DNA from: Treponema sp.
GTDB taxonomy: Bacteria > Spirochaetota > Spirochaetia > Treponematales > Breznakiellaceae
Direction of reading: 5' to 3'
NCBI GenBank assembly: GCA_031258505.1
Contig: JAIRMT010000106.1
Location: 1 to 25,486 of the forward strand
DNA length: 25,486 nt
Below are positions 1-7,014 of this stretch, one piece after another (position 1 is the first letter of the stretch; every line of letters begins with the position of its first letter). The notes under the pieces are model-generated. The model searched no databases and had not been told where the DNA came from. It saw only the letters and a program-made list of their open reading frames with translations. The translations under genes and the position numbers were made by a program.

Positions 1-662
1 CCGCTCAGGCTTAGAGCGGGACTCCGCTCAGGCTTAGAGCGGGACTCCGCTTAGGCTTAGAGCGGGACTCCGCTCAGGCTTAGAGCGGGACTCCGTTCAG
101 GCTTAGAGCGGGACTCCGCTCAGGCTTAGAGCGGGACTCCGTTCAGGCTTAGAGCGGGACTCCGCTTAGGCTTAGAGCGGGACTCCGCTCAGGCTTAGAG
201 CGGGACTCCGCTCAGGCTTAGAGCGGGCGACCGCTCAGGCTTAGAACGGTACTCCGCTCAGGCTTAGAGCGGGCGACCGCTCAGGCTTAGAACGGGACTC
301 CGCTCAGGCTTAGAGCAGGACTCCGCTCAGGCTTAGAACGGTACTCCGCTCAGGCTTAGAACGGGCGACCGCTCAGGCTTAGAACGGTACTCCGCTCAGG
401 CTTAGAGCGGGCGACCGCTCAGGCTTAGAACGGTACTCCGCTTAGGCTTAGAGCGGGCGACCGCTCAGGCTTAGAACGGGACTCCGCTCAGGCTTAGAGC
501 GGGCGACCGCTCAGGCTTAGAGCGGGACTCCGCTTAGGCTTAGAGCGGGCGACCGCTCAGGCTTAGAGCGGGACTCTGCTCAGGCTTAGAGCGGGACTCC
601 GCTTAGGCTTAGAACGGGACTCCGCTTAGGCTTAGAGCGGGACTCCGCTTAGGCTTAGAGCG
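1..662. repeat. 23-bp tandem hairpin repeat array, 28.8 copies
   Basis: Copies start at 1, 24, 47 and every 23 bases up to 645, with no insertion or deletion anywhere. Each unit has arm CCGCTC, loop AGGCTTA, arm GAGCGG, then a 4-base linker (GACT, GCGA or TACT). The arms are exact reverse complements, so every unit can form a 6-bp hairpin with a 7-base loop. Changes are confined to the arms and linker and are C-to-T or G-to-A in the arms (CCGCTT, CCGTTC, GAACGG, GAGCAG, CTGCTC). The loop and the two bases after it never change. Because 23 is not a multiple of 3 and each unit carries TAG (plus) and TAA/TGA (minus), no frame stays open, so the array is non-coding. It begins at the window edge and may be longer. 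Its function is unknown. Confidence 0.97.
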
Positions 663-986
663 AGGCACGAGTACAAGCTGGCGGATGCGGTTCACATGCA
701 AACGGAAGAGCAACCATACAAAGCCGGAAGAAAAGAGTGGGGGTAGCGGAAAACACGCGAAGCGGGTTTGGAGCGAGGGGGAGCAGCGGAAAAAGCAGCG
801 CGGCATTGGGGATCATGGGCGCACTTCTTCCTCAACGGCGCTCCCCCTTCTTATTTTTTCTTATCGCCCGGTGCTGCGCAGGCTTACCGCGCATGAGTGC
901 GCAGAGCAGGCTTGGAACTGTCATGGGAGTACTGTCCACAGTTCGTTATGGTGTCTGACACCGCCAGGCCGTAGTCTGTGGTTTTT
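663..986. other. Intergenic stretch after the repeat array, no convincing gene
   Basis: About 324 bases lie between the last repeat copy and the stop codon of the nucleoside kinase. Overlapping open frames of 65-101 codons exist on both strands, but none has a good ribosome-binding site or a recognisable protein character. The stretch contains an inverted repeat CTGCGCA (874-880) / TGCGCAG (898-904) with a 17-base loop, and the structured region at 936-986 described separately. I see no clear minus-strand terminator for the kinase operon here. Confidence 0.6.
936..986 (+). terminator. Possible plus-strand terminator
   Basis: CCACAG (936-941) pairs with CTGTGG (976-981), and a small hairpin GGTGT-CTG-ACACC lies inside the 34-base loop. 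TTTTT (982-986) follows immediately. The T-run is on the plus strand, so it would stop transcription coming from the repeat array side, not the kinase operon. The long loop and the alternative small fold ACTGT-CC-ACAGT (931-942) make this weak. Confidence 0.25.
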
Positions 987-2642
987 CTAATACTTGAAGT
1001 CGCTTTCGCCGATGAACTCGCGCAGTATGCTGTGGCCCGGCACATATTGCGGAGGAATAGGCGCGAAGTTCTCCAGAAACGAGCGAAGTCGTACTGCCTC
1101 GGCGTATTCGGAGTAACCCGGTTTCACTGAACGCAACAGAGGCTCTGCATAGAATTTCAGGACAGCAAGTTCATAACTCAAGGCGGAGTTGAAGGCGATG
1201 TCTGCGCTGTCCTGAAAGGGGAAGATGTGGAGGCGTTCCCCGCGTTGAACGCTCGGCCACATTTTGATGGTGCTTACCGCGCTTGTGCCGCGGAACTGGG
1301 CGTCTCTAACCATGCGCCGGAGGAGTCGGTTATCGCTTGTGGGGATACGGTTATGGTCGTCAAGGTTAAGCTGGGTCAGGGCGGAAACGTAGAGCTTGAA
1401 CGTGGTGTTTCGGGGGATTTGCGGGGTGAGCGCGTCGTTAAGGCCGTGAATGCCTTCCACGATGAGAATACTTCTTTTGCCCATCCGAATCTGCCTGCCG
1501 CCAGTCTCACGACGGCGTCCGATTTTGAAATCATACTCTGGCAGAATTACTTCATCACCATTGAAAAGAGCCAGCAGCTGCTGATTGAAATAAGCAACGT
1601 CCAGGGCCTCAAGGCACTCGTAATCAGGCTCGCCTTTCTCATCACGGGGCGTCCGGTCTGTGTTTACGTAGTAGTCATCAAGGCTTACGGGAATGGGTTC
1701 CATGCCCATAACCTTGAGTTCAAGGCTTAGTCGTTTTGCGGTGGTGGTCTTGCCTGAACTGGAAGGGCCGGCGATAAGTACCACTTTCACAGAGTCCTGT
1801 TTCTCGCAGACCTTATCGGCTATTTGCGCTATTTTTTTGGACTGAAAGGCTTCGGCAATCCTGATGTACTCCCGAATAGCCCGTTCCCGTATGAGCCGGT
1901 TGAGGTCTCCTATCGTCCGGATGCCTATGGTAAGCCCCCATTTCTTATATTCATTATATACCGCGAAGATCGTAGGACTCCCTGAAAAAGGTTCAATCTT
2001 GTCTTTCCCAATCCCGGGAAACAACAGCAAAAAGCCGCTCGAATAGGCCATGAGGTCAAACATACGCAGTAAGCCTGTGCGCGGGACCAGCGGCCCAACG
2101 TAAAGGTCTGCGAAACCGCGACACTCATTGATCTTGATTCGTGAGTCGTTGCGTTCCTCAAGGAGTTGGACTGTACCGATCTGACCATTTTTCTCAAACA
2201 TAGCTAGCGCTTCGGTATAGCCCATATAGTGAAACACAATGGGCAAGTCCTCTTGTACCAGCGCCTTCATACGCGCTTTGAGGTCTGCGACATCGTTTTC
2301 TGAAGGCGCTTCCCCATCTCCAAACGTGTAGTAGTAGCTGTTTCCCAAGGAATGTCCCACATAGAGGCTGCGATGAGGAAAGAGATCGCGTACTGCTATG
2401 GCAAGCAGAAACGAGAGGGAACGCCGGTATATCATCGCGCCTTCGGACGATTCGAGCGTTACTGGTTCCAGGCTTGTGTTTACCTCAAGCAAGGTGGACA
2501 GCGGCCTGAGTTCGTTGTTTACCTTGACCGCCGCAAGTCCACCCTTTATCTCACCAAAGTGTTCTACCAATGTTTCAGCCTGAGTTGCACAGGGGCAGCG
2601 CAGAGAAACTCCGTTCGGCAAATGAATCTGTATATCATCCAT
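987..2642 (-). CDS. Nucleoside (uridine-type) kinase fused to ThrRS-like N-terminal domains
   Basis: A 551-residue protein. Residues about 1-65 resemble a TGS domain. Residues about 66-240 resemble the second additional (editing) domain of threonyl-tRNA synthetase, including NSYYYTF, VPRTG and an EDLPI-like segment. Residues about 285-500 are a P-loop kinase of the PRK/uridine kinase family with Walker A GPSSSGKTT (292-300), LDDYY (321-325) and VEGIHG (395-400). The expected activity is ATP-dependent phosphorylation of a nucleoside in pyrimidine salvage in the cytoplasm; the exact substrate is not readable from sequence. The four zinc ligands of the synthetase editing site are missing, so the front end is probably a binding or regulatory module. 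The start is supported by AAAAAGGAG upstream of ATG 2642. It is the last gene of the tatD transcript, 14 bases after the exported-protein gene. Confidence 0.88.
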   Translation of the reverse strand: MDDIQIHLPNGVSLRCPCATQAETLVEHFGEIKGGLAAVKVNNELRPLSTLLEVNTSLEPVTLESSEGAMIYRRSLSFLLAIAVRDLFPHRSLYVGHSLGNSYYYTFGDGEAPSENDVADLKARMKALVQEDLPIVFHYMGYTEALAMFEKNGQIGTVQLLEERNDSRIKINECRGFADLYVGPLVPRTGLLRMFDLMAYSSGFLLLFPGIGKDKIEPFSGSPTIFAVYNEYKKWGLTIGIRTIGDLNRLIRERAIREYIRIAEAFQSKKIAQIADKVCEKQDSVKVVLIAGPSSSGKTTTAKRLSLELKVMGMEPIPVSLDDYYVNTDRTPRDEKGEPDYECLEALDVAYFNQQLLALFNGDEVILPEYDFKIGRRRETGGRQIRMGKRSILIVEGIHGLNDALTPQIPRNTTFKLYVSALTQLNLDDHNRIPTSDNRLLRRMVRDAQFRGTSAVSTIKMWPSVQRGERLHIFPFQDSADIAFNSALSYELAVLKFYAEPLLRSVKPGYSEYAEAVRLRSFLENFAPIPPQYVPGHSILREFIGESDFKY

Positions 2643-2656
2643 AGATATGCTCCTTT

Positions 2657-3127
2657 TTAGTCAATGTTCTGCAGGCGCGTGAGCGTCTGATCCGGCAAGA
2701 GAGAATACGTTCCCGTCCAGTAGGCTTGGGCGTTTTGTACTGAGATGGCTGTTGTTCGCAGAATGAGCGAGTCAGTCCCTGCGCTGTTAGGTGTGATGGA
2801 ACCAAGCACCAGTACAAGTACGCCTAGGCTTTTTCCAATGGGCTGGGCTATGTCGATCATGGTTTCGCTGATTTGGGTATCTCCAGAGTATTCCACAATC
2901 GTAAGCATAGGATTACGGTTAAGCGCGCGAGTCAGCTCTTCGGTAACATAGTTGGAAAGCGCCTCAGTTGGGGCGAGGAAATTGAGTACCGCGACCTTTG
3001 CGCGGGAAGGAATCCGCATATTCAGATAGCGTCCCACGGTAAAGATCGCCTGGTCAAGGGGAAAACTCTGCTGGGCGGACAAGGCGCCTGCCATTAGCAA
3101 AATACTTAGTAACGCCACTTTTTTCAT
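2657..3127 (-). CDS. Small exported protein, CsgG/LpoB-like N-terminal pattern
   Basis: 156 residues. The start MKKVALL is set by AGGAGG four bases upstream of ATG 3127; a longer in-frame opening to 3178 runs into tatD and lacks such a site. Residues 1-18 form a signal peptide ending ALSA before QQ, consistent with signal peptidase I cleavage. There is no lipobox cysteine, so it is probably periplasmic. The segment VAVLNF...LSNYVTEELTRAL...TIVEY recalls the CsgG/LpoB/TolB-like fold common in spirochaete envelope proteins. This is pattern recognition only and the function is unknown. It lies between tatD and the nucleoside kinase, with 8 bases to the tatD stop, so it is co-transcribed with both. 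Its link to nucleotide metabolism is not evident. Confidence 0.8.
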   Translation of the reverse strand: MKKVALLSILLMAGALSAQQSFPLDQAIFTVGRYLNMRIPSRAKVAVLNFLAPTEALSNYVTEELTRALNRNPMLTIVEYSGDTQISETMIDIAQPIGKSLGVLVLVLGSITPNSAGTDSLILRTTAISVQNAQAYWTGTYSLLPDQTLTRLQNID

Positions 3128-3135
3128 AACGCCTC

Positions 3136-3924
3136 CTATTGATTGGGAAGGTCGAAAAACCGGTTCGCGTTCTCCCAAAGTGTCGCGGCCAGCTCCTCCC
3201 TGTCCACATTCAGCATATCAGCAAGGCAGTTTGCAGTGATAGGGAGGTATTTCGGCATATTCCGCTTGCCCCGGTAATCGGCTGGAATCATGAAGGGGCT
3301 CTCTGATTCAATAAGAAGCCGATCAAAAGGGATAATCCCAATGGTTTCGTGGAGATTACGGGCATTCCGGTAGGTGAGGTTCCCTGCAAAGGAGAAATAG
3401 AGGTTGAGCTTGAGCGCGCGCCTTGCATAGTCTGCGTTCTCGGAATAGCAGTGAAGTACCCCGCCTCTGGGAGGCAGACGGTCGCGAAGTATGTCCAGCA
3501 CATCACGCCCTGCGTCGCGGTTGTGTATGATTACAGGTAAGTCGAAGCGTGTGGCAAGGTCAAGCTGGGCGATAAACAGCTCGATCTGGGACTTGCGATC
3601 CCCAAATTTGTGAAAGTAATCGAGACCAGTCTCGCCAATGGCTACGATGCGAGGAAGCTGGACATTCCGCTCTATGCTTTGAAGCCAGCCTTTGCCCGGA
3701 TTCTGTACCTCTGAAGGGGACACCCCTACCGCGTGATACACATTTGTCGCGGATTTCAGATTCTCGTACACCAGATCGAAATCGCGTAGACTGTTACAAA
3801 TCGACACGATCCGCGTTACGGAAGCCTGACGCGCTTCCTGAACAACGATAAGGCGCTCGATAGGGTCATCGTAAATGAGCCCTATGTGGGCATGAGTATC
3901 AAAAAATTGCATAGCGTAGTCCAT
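3136..3924 (-). CDS. tatD: TatD-family metal-dependent hydrolase / DNase
   Basis: 262 residues, the usual length of the TatD amidohydrolase family, whose members are metal-dependent deoxyribonucleases implicated in DNA degradation or quality control. Metal-site motifs are in order: DTHAH (H11, H13), GETGLDY (E98), IHNRDAG (H134) and LHCYSE (H158). The last conserved acidic position is normally aspartate in an ETDxP-like motif; here it reads IESESP, giving glutamate (E208). The start is uncertain: ATG 3924 and ATG 3912 (MQFFDTHAH) are both possible and neither has a strong ribosome-binding site. It is the first gene of a three-gene minus-strand operon with a promoter at 3962-3990. Confidence 0.9.
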   Translation of the reverse strand: MDYAMQFFDTHAHIGLIYDDPIERLIVVQEARQASVTRIVSICNSLRDFDLVYENLKSATNVYHAVGVSPSEVQNPGKGWLQSIERNVQLPRIVAIGETGLDYFHKFGDRKSQIELFIAQLDLATRFDLPVIIHNRDAGRDVLDILRDRLPPRGGVLHCYSENADYARRALKLNLYFSFAGNLTYRNARNLHETIGIIPFDRLLIESESPFMIPADYRGKRNMPKYLPITANCLADMLNVDREELAATLWENANRFFDLPNQ

Positions 3925-3961
3925 AAAGACAGGATAGATCTTTCTAAACTAGAATTGAGTA

Positions 3962-3990
3962 AGTATATCATAGATTCCTGCAATCGTCAA
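3962..3990 (-). promoter_or_regulatory. Sigma70-type promoter for the tatD operon
   Basis: On the minus strand, TTGACG (3985-3990) and TATACT (3962-3967) are separated by 17 bases, about 38 bases upstream of the tatD start. It points away from the tRNA-Asp promoter, so the gap at 3925-4089 is a divergent control region. Confidence 0.7.
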
Positions 3991-4048
3991 ATAGTGTAAG
4001 AGAAACATGCGACGATTATACGAGGTAGAAAAATTTACGCTTGAGTGC

Positions 4049-4077
4049 TTGACACTTTTTGTTTTTGTTGGTATAGT
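4049..4077 (+). promoter_or_regulatory. Consensus promoter for tRNA-Asp
   Basis: TTGACA (4049-4054) and TATAGT (4072-4077) are 17 bases apart, followed 12 bases later by the tRNA 5' end. The -35 is a perfect match to the consensus, as expected for a stable RNA gene. Confidence 0.85.
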
Positions 4078-4089
4078 AAAAAAAGTTAA

Positions 4090-4164
4090 GGGGGCGTAGC
4101 GAAGCTGGTTTATCGCGCTGGCCTGTCAAGCCGGAGGTCGCGGGTTCAAGCCCCGTCGCTCCCG
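4090..4164 (+). tRNA. tRNA-Asp (anticodon GTC)
   Basis: A 75-base cloverleaf. The acceptor strand GGGGGCG (4090-4096) pairs with CGCTCCC (4157-4163) with one G-U pair. The anticodon loop CTGTCAA has GTC at 4125-4127 between CTGGC and GCCGG, and the T arm contains GGTTCAAGCC. The discriminator base is G (4164), an identity element of aspartate tRNA. CCA is not encoded; TAACCA follows, so the end must be added by the nucleotidyltransferase. It stands alone, with its own promoter and terminator. Confidence 0.96.
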
Positions 4165-4169
4165 TAACC

Positions 4170-4195
4170 AAGCCTGTTTTCAACAGGCTTTTTTA
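4170..4195 (+). terminator. Intrinsic terminator of tRNA-Asp
   Basis: AAGCCTGTT (4170-4178), loop TTC, AACAGGCTT (4182-4190), then TTTTA. A perfect 9-bp stem followed by a T-run, 5 bases after the tRNA. Confidence 0.9.
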
Positions 4196-4222
4196 TTGCC
4201 CTGATCCGGTCTTCATGGCAAT

Positions 4223-4261
4223 AAAAAAGCTGGTATCGTCCCGAAAGGAGATACCAGCTTT
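4223..4261 (-). terminator. Intrinsic terminator of the ribosomal superoperon
   Basis: On the minus strand GATACCAGCTTT and AAAGCTGGTATC (arms at 4226-4237 and 4250-4261) form a perfect 12-bp stem with a 12-base loop, followed by further T residues. It lies 21 bases beyond the stop of the zinc-ribbon gene, making that gene the last of the S10-spc-alpha transcript. It faces the tRNA-Asp terminator, so this is a convergent junction. Confidence 0.92.
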
Positions 4262-4282
4262 CAAGCGTTTGAGAAGAAACGC

Positions 4283-4459
4283 TTAACCCAGGCTCTTTTT
4301 TCCATGCTTAATGGCGGCTTTGCAGGTTTTGCAGACTTTGACCTTTGCCTCGCCCTGCTCATACAGAATCTTTACATTTGTTCGTTTGCAAACTGGACAT
4401 TCACCCCTTCCATGTGCTGGAAGTTCCCTGATTCCCTTGCCCCTATGCGCTTTTGACAT
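4283..4459 (-). CDS. 58-residue zinc-ribbon protein at the end of the alpha operon
   Basis: Starts at ATG 4459 with AAGGAG seven bases upstream and ends at TAA 4283-4285. The protein has two CxxC pairs, CPVC (C21, C24) and CKTC (C43, C46), 18 residues apart, and is rich in lysine and arginine: a four-cysteine zinc ribbon suited to RNA or ribosome binding. It follows rplQ by 11 bases and precedes the operon terminator, so it is made with ribosomal proteins and RNAP alpha. I recognise no named family beyond zinc ribbon. A role in ribosome assembly or as a ribosome-associated factor is inference from context. A bacterial ribosomal protein of the L28/L32/L33 class was considered, but the sequence does not match their conserved features. 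Confidence 0.85.
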   Translation of the reverse strand: MSKAHRGKGIRELPAHGRGECPVCKRTNVKILYEQGEAKVKVCKTCKAAIKHGKKSLG

Positions 4460-4470
4460 TAGCTTGCTCC

Positions 4471-4890
4471 TTATTTTTTCTCATTATCCTGCTTTGCGGT
4501 TTTCTTTGCCTTCCGGTCTATTTCAGCCTCAAGGCTGTAATCAACCAGCTCAAGCACAACCATTTCCGCCGCATCCCCAAACCGCTCGCCCAGCTTCAGA
4601 ATCCGTGTATAACCGCCGGGGCGTTCTTTCATACGCACCGCGATGTCGGTAAACAACTTCGCCACGATACCTTCATCAAACAGGCGGCTCGATACAATGC
4701 GCCTGTTATGAACTGAATCAATCTTTGCTCGTGTTATGAGCTTTTCAGCACTCCTGCGAATTTCAAGCGCTTTTGCTTTTGTAGTCCTGATACGTCCATA
4801 CCTGAACAATGACGTTACCATGTTACGATGCAACGCTTTACGGTGAGCCGCCATACGTTCAAGCGGGTTAAAGCCTCTTTTATGTTTCAT
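4471..4890 (-). CDS. rplQ: 50S ribosomal protein L17
   Basis: 139 residues beginning MKHKRGFNPLER, the family signature, with NMVTSLFRYGRIRTT near residues 24-38. L17 binds 23S rRNA near the exit tunnel. The start overlaps the rpoA stop by 11 bases, which implies translational coupling. The C-terminal ~25 residues are a lysine-rich tail somewhat longer than the shortest bacterial L17 proteins. Confidence 0.97.
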   Translation of the reverse strand: MKHKRGFNPLERMAAHRKALHRNMVTSLFRYGRIRTTKAKALEIRRSAEKLITRAKIDSVHNRRIVSSRLFDEGIVAKLFTDIAVRMKERPGGYTRILKLGERFGDAAEMVVLELVDYSLEAEIDRKAKKTAKQDNEKK

Positions 4891-5944
4891 GTGTTTCTGC
4901 TTCCTTTTCCTTTTGCGAGGAAAGTTTTACCATATTTCTCAGAGCGCTCAGATCGGTTATTCCAAGACCCAGGCCAGACTCTTTCAGTTTTTCTTTTATT
5001 TCCTGCAACGACTTCTTGCCGAAGTTGCGGGTTTTGGTAAGCTCGTCCTCGGTTTTTCTGATAAGTTCCCCGATGGTTCTGATACTCGCATTTTTCAGAC
5101 AATTTGATGAGCGAACCGATAACTCCAGTTCCTCAACCGGTCTGTTCAAAAGCTGTTGAATCCAGCCGCCGGCCAAACCATCCACATCATCAGTGATAAA
5201 GGCGTTTTCATCAAAGTTAATAAACGCCATGAAATAATCCTTGATGATCTTCGCGGCCTCGCCCAGCGCGTCTTCTGGCTTAATGGTTCCATCGGTCCAA
5301 AGCTCAAGCGACAGTTTTTCAAAGTCAGCCCGCTGACCAACCCGCACAGGATCAACAGAATACTTTACTTTTTTCACTGGCGAAAAAATCGCGTCCAACG
5401 GAATCGTATTAACTTCTTCGATATACAACTCGTTTTCTTCCGCCGGCACATAACCACGCGCCAGATCGATCTGAATCTCAAAGACAAGATGAGCATCGTT
5501 CATCAGCGTCATAATATGCTGGCCTTTACTCAAGACCTCAACCTGACCTGTTCGCTCAAAATCGTCGCTCTTGATCTCCCGCTGACCTGACCATTCATAC
5601 AGAATAATATCCTGTTCCATGTCTTCGGGAAGTCGCAGACGCACCTGCTTGAGATTGTTTATGACTTCAAGCGTGTCCTCCACAATGTTCGGAACCGCCT
5701 CGAATTCGCTGGCGACCGCGTGAGCAACACCTTCGGCGTTGTATGAACTGATCTTCACCGCAGTAATCGCATATCCTTTGATCGAGGAAAGAAGTACTCG
5801 CCGCAATGTATTGCCAACGGTTATCCCAAACCCAGGTTCAAAAGGAGAGGCAACGAACTTGCCGTAATCAGAACGCAACTCACCATGCTCGAAACTAATA
5901 CCTTTTGGACGTTTAAATCCTTTAAGGAGATTCTTACGGGCCAT
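4880..5944 (-). CDS. rpoA: RNA polymerase alpha subunit
   Basis: 354 residues. The N-terminal dimerisation domain carries PGFGITVGNTLRRVLLSS at about residues 37-54. The C-terminal helix-hairpin domain has VEELELSVRSSNCL, RTIGELI and NFGKKSLQEIKEKL, the part that contacts UP elements and activators. It is slightly longer than the E. coli protein (329) because of a charged tail. AAGGAG precedes ATG 5944. It follows rpsD by 9 bases and overlaps rplQ, the standard alpha-operon order. Confidence 0.98.
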   Translation of the reverse strand: MARKNLLKGFKRPKGISFEHGELRSDYGKFVASPFEPGFGITVGNTLRRVLLSSIKGYAITAVKISSYNAEGVAHAVASEFEAVPNIVEDTLEVINNLKQVRLRLPEDMEQDIILYEWSGQREIKSDDFERTGQVEVLSKGQHIMTLMNDAHLVFEIQIDLARGYVPAEENELYIEEVNTIPLDAIFSPVKKVKYSVDPVRVGQRADFEKLSLELWTDGTIKPEDALGEAAKIIKDYFMAFINFDENAFITDDVDGLAGGWIQQLLNRPVEELELSVRSSNCLKNASIRTIGELIRKTEDELTKTRNFGKKSLQEIKEKLKESGLGLGITDLSALRNMVKLSSQKEKEAETHET

Positions 5945-5953
5945 TAAAACTCC

Positions 5954-6589
5954 TTACTTGGAATAGAATTCAACGATCATCTGCTCTTTAATATCCGCGA
6001 GATCGGTTATATCACTCCTGCGCGGCACGGCAAGGAACCTACCTTTCATGACGTCAGGATTAACAGAAAGCCACGGCATAACCCCAGCCCTCCCAAATTC
6101 TTTCAAAGCATCCTTTATGATTACGAGATTCTTACCAGATTCTCCAATTTCAACGGTATCATCAGGACGAACCAGGTAAGAGGGAATATTCACCCGCTCA
6201 CCATTCACCAGCACATGGCCGTGAAGCACGAGCTGCCGTGCCTGCTGTCTGCTCACCGCGAAACGCAGACGGTATATTACATTATCCAGTCTACGTTCAA
6301 GGAGCGCGAACAGGTTCTCACCGGTGATACCGGTCATACGCAATGCCCGCTCAAAGAAAAGACGGAACTGCTTTTCCTGCATACCGTATATTCTCTTCAA
6401 CTTCTGTTTTTCACGGAGCTGAGTTCCATAATTCGACCGTTTCCCAGGTCGTACTTTGGGGTCTTTGCCCGGAGCTGGTCGTTTTTTATTAATCGGACAC
6501 TTATCACTTTTGCAACGCGCCCCTTTAAGCATGAGCTTCTTTTGGTCAACGCGGCACAGTCGACAAACTGGTCCCGTATATCTTGCCAT
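5954..6589 (-). CDS. rpsD: 30S ribosomal protein S4, zinc-binding form
   Basis: 211 residues from MARYTGPVCRLCR. An upstream in-frame ATG at 6634 would add 15 residues but sits inside the rpsK end, whereas ATG 6589 has AAGGAG about 10 bases upstream. Four cysteines (C9, C12, C26, C31) form the zinc-containing N-terminal motif of the C+ version of S4. The S4 RNA-binding domain follows (RLDNVIYRLRFA...SRQQARQLVLHGHVLVNG). S4 is a primary 16S binder and in many bacteria represses the alpha operon; I did not identify its operator here. Confidence 0.96.
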   Translation of the reverse strand: MARYTGPVCRLCRVDQKKLMLKGARCKSDKCPINKKRPAPGKDPKVRPGKRSNYGTQLREKQKLKRIYGMQEKQFRLFFERALRMTGITGENLFALLERRLDNVIYRLRFAVSRQQARQLVLHGHVLVNGERVNIPSYLVRPDDTVEIGESGKNLVIIKDALKEFGRAGVMPWLSVNPDVMKGRFLAVPRRSDITDLADIKEQMIVEFYSK

Positions 6590-6603
6590 CTTCTTCCTTC
6601 TCC

Positions 6604-6987
6604 TTAGATACGCCTTGTTTTCCGAGGCCGGCACCCATTATGAGGAATCGGGGTAACATCATTGATTGATTTCACCTTGATTCCCAGTACGCCAAGCTGT
6701 CTGATGGCGGATTCCCGGCCAATGCCGGGGCCTTTGACATACACATGAACTTCCCGCAACCCGACCTGCATCGCCTTTTGAGCCGCAGTCTCAGTTACGG
6801 TTTGCGCCGCAAATGGGGTAGATTTCTTCGCACCCCTGAATCCAAGACCACCGGAACTAGCCCACGAAACAGCATTGCCCATAATATCAGTTATGGTAAC
6901 AATCGTGTTGTTAAACGTTGCCTGTATATATACATTACCTTCGTATACGGACTTTTTTTCTTTCCGTCGTTTCGTCGTATTAGCCAC
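6604..6987 (-). CDS. rpsK: 30S ribosomal protein S11
   Basis: 127 residues. Typical core GNAVSWASSGGLGFRG, KKSTPFAAQ and C-terminal TPIPHNGCRPRKTRRI, which lines the platform next to mRNA in the exit region. The start codon is GTG (6985-6987) with GGAGG six bases upstream. It is followed by rpsD after 14 bases. Confidence 0.97.
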   Translation of the reverse strand: MANTTKRRKEKKSVYEGNVYIQATFNNTIVTITDIMGNAVSWASSGGLGFRGAKKSTPFAAQTVTETAAQKAMQVGLREVHVYVKGPGIGRESAIRQLGVLGIKVKSINDVTPIPHNGCRPRKTRRI

Positions 6988-7014
6988 CGCTATCCTCCAT
7001 AATATAAATACACG

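Noticed and set aside
1..662. CRISPR array
   Set aside because: The repeat period is 23 bp with only 4-base, non-unique linkers; there are no variable spacers and no cas genes nearby.
685..990. Plus-strand ORFs of 73 and 101 codons after the repeat array
   Set aside because: No ribosome-binding site, biased low-complexity composition, no family resemblance, and the longer one runs into the kinase stop.
1227..1730. 167-codon plus-strand ORF
   Set aside because: It lies wholly antisense to the nucleoside kinase, whose motifs are unmistakable.
4283..4459. Assignment of the zinc-ribbon gene to ribosomal protein L28, L32 or L33
   Set aside because: Two CxxC pairs are present but the characteristic residues of those families are not, so it was left unnamed.
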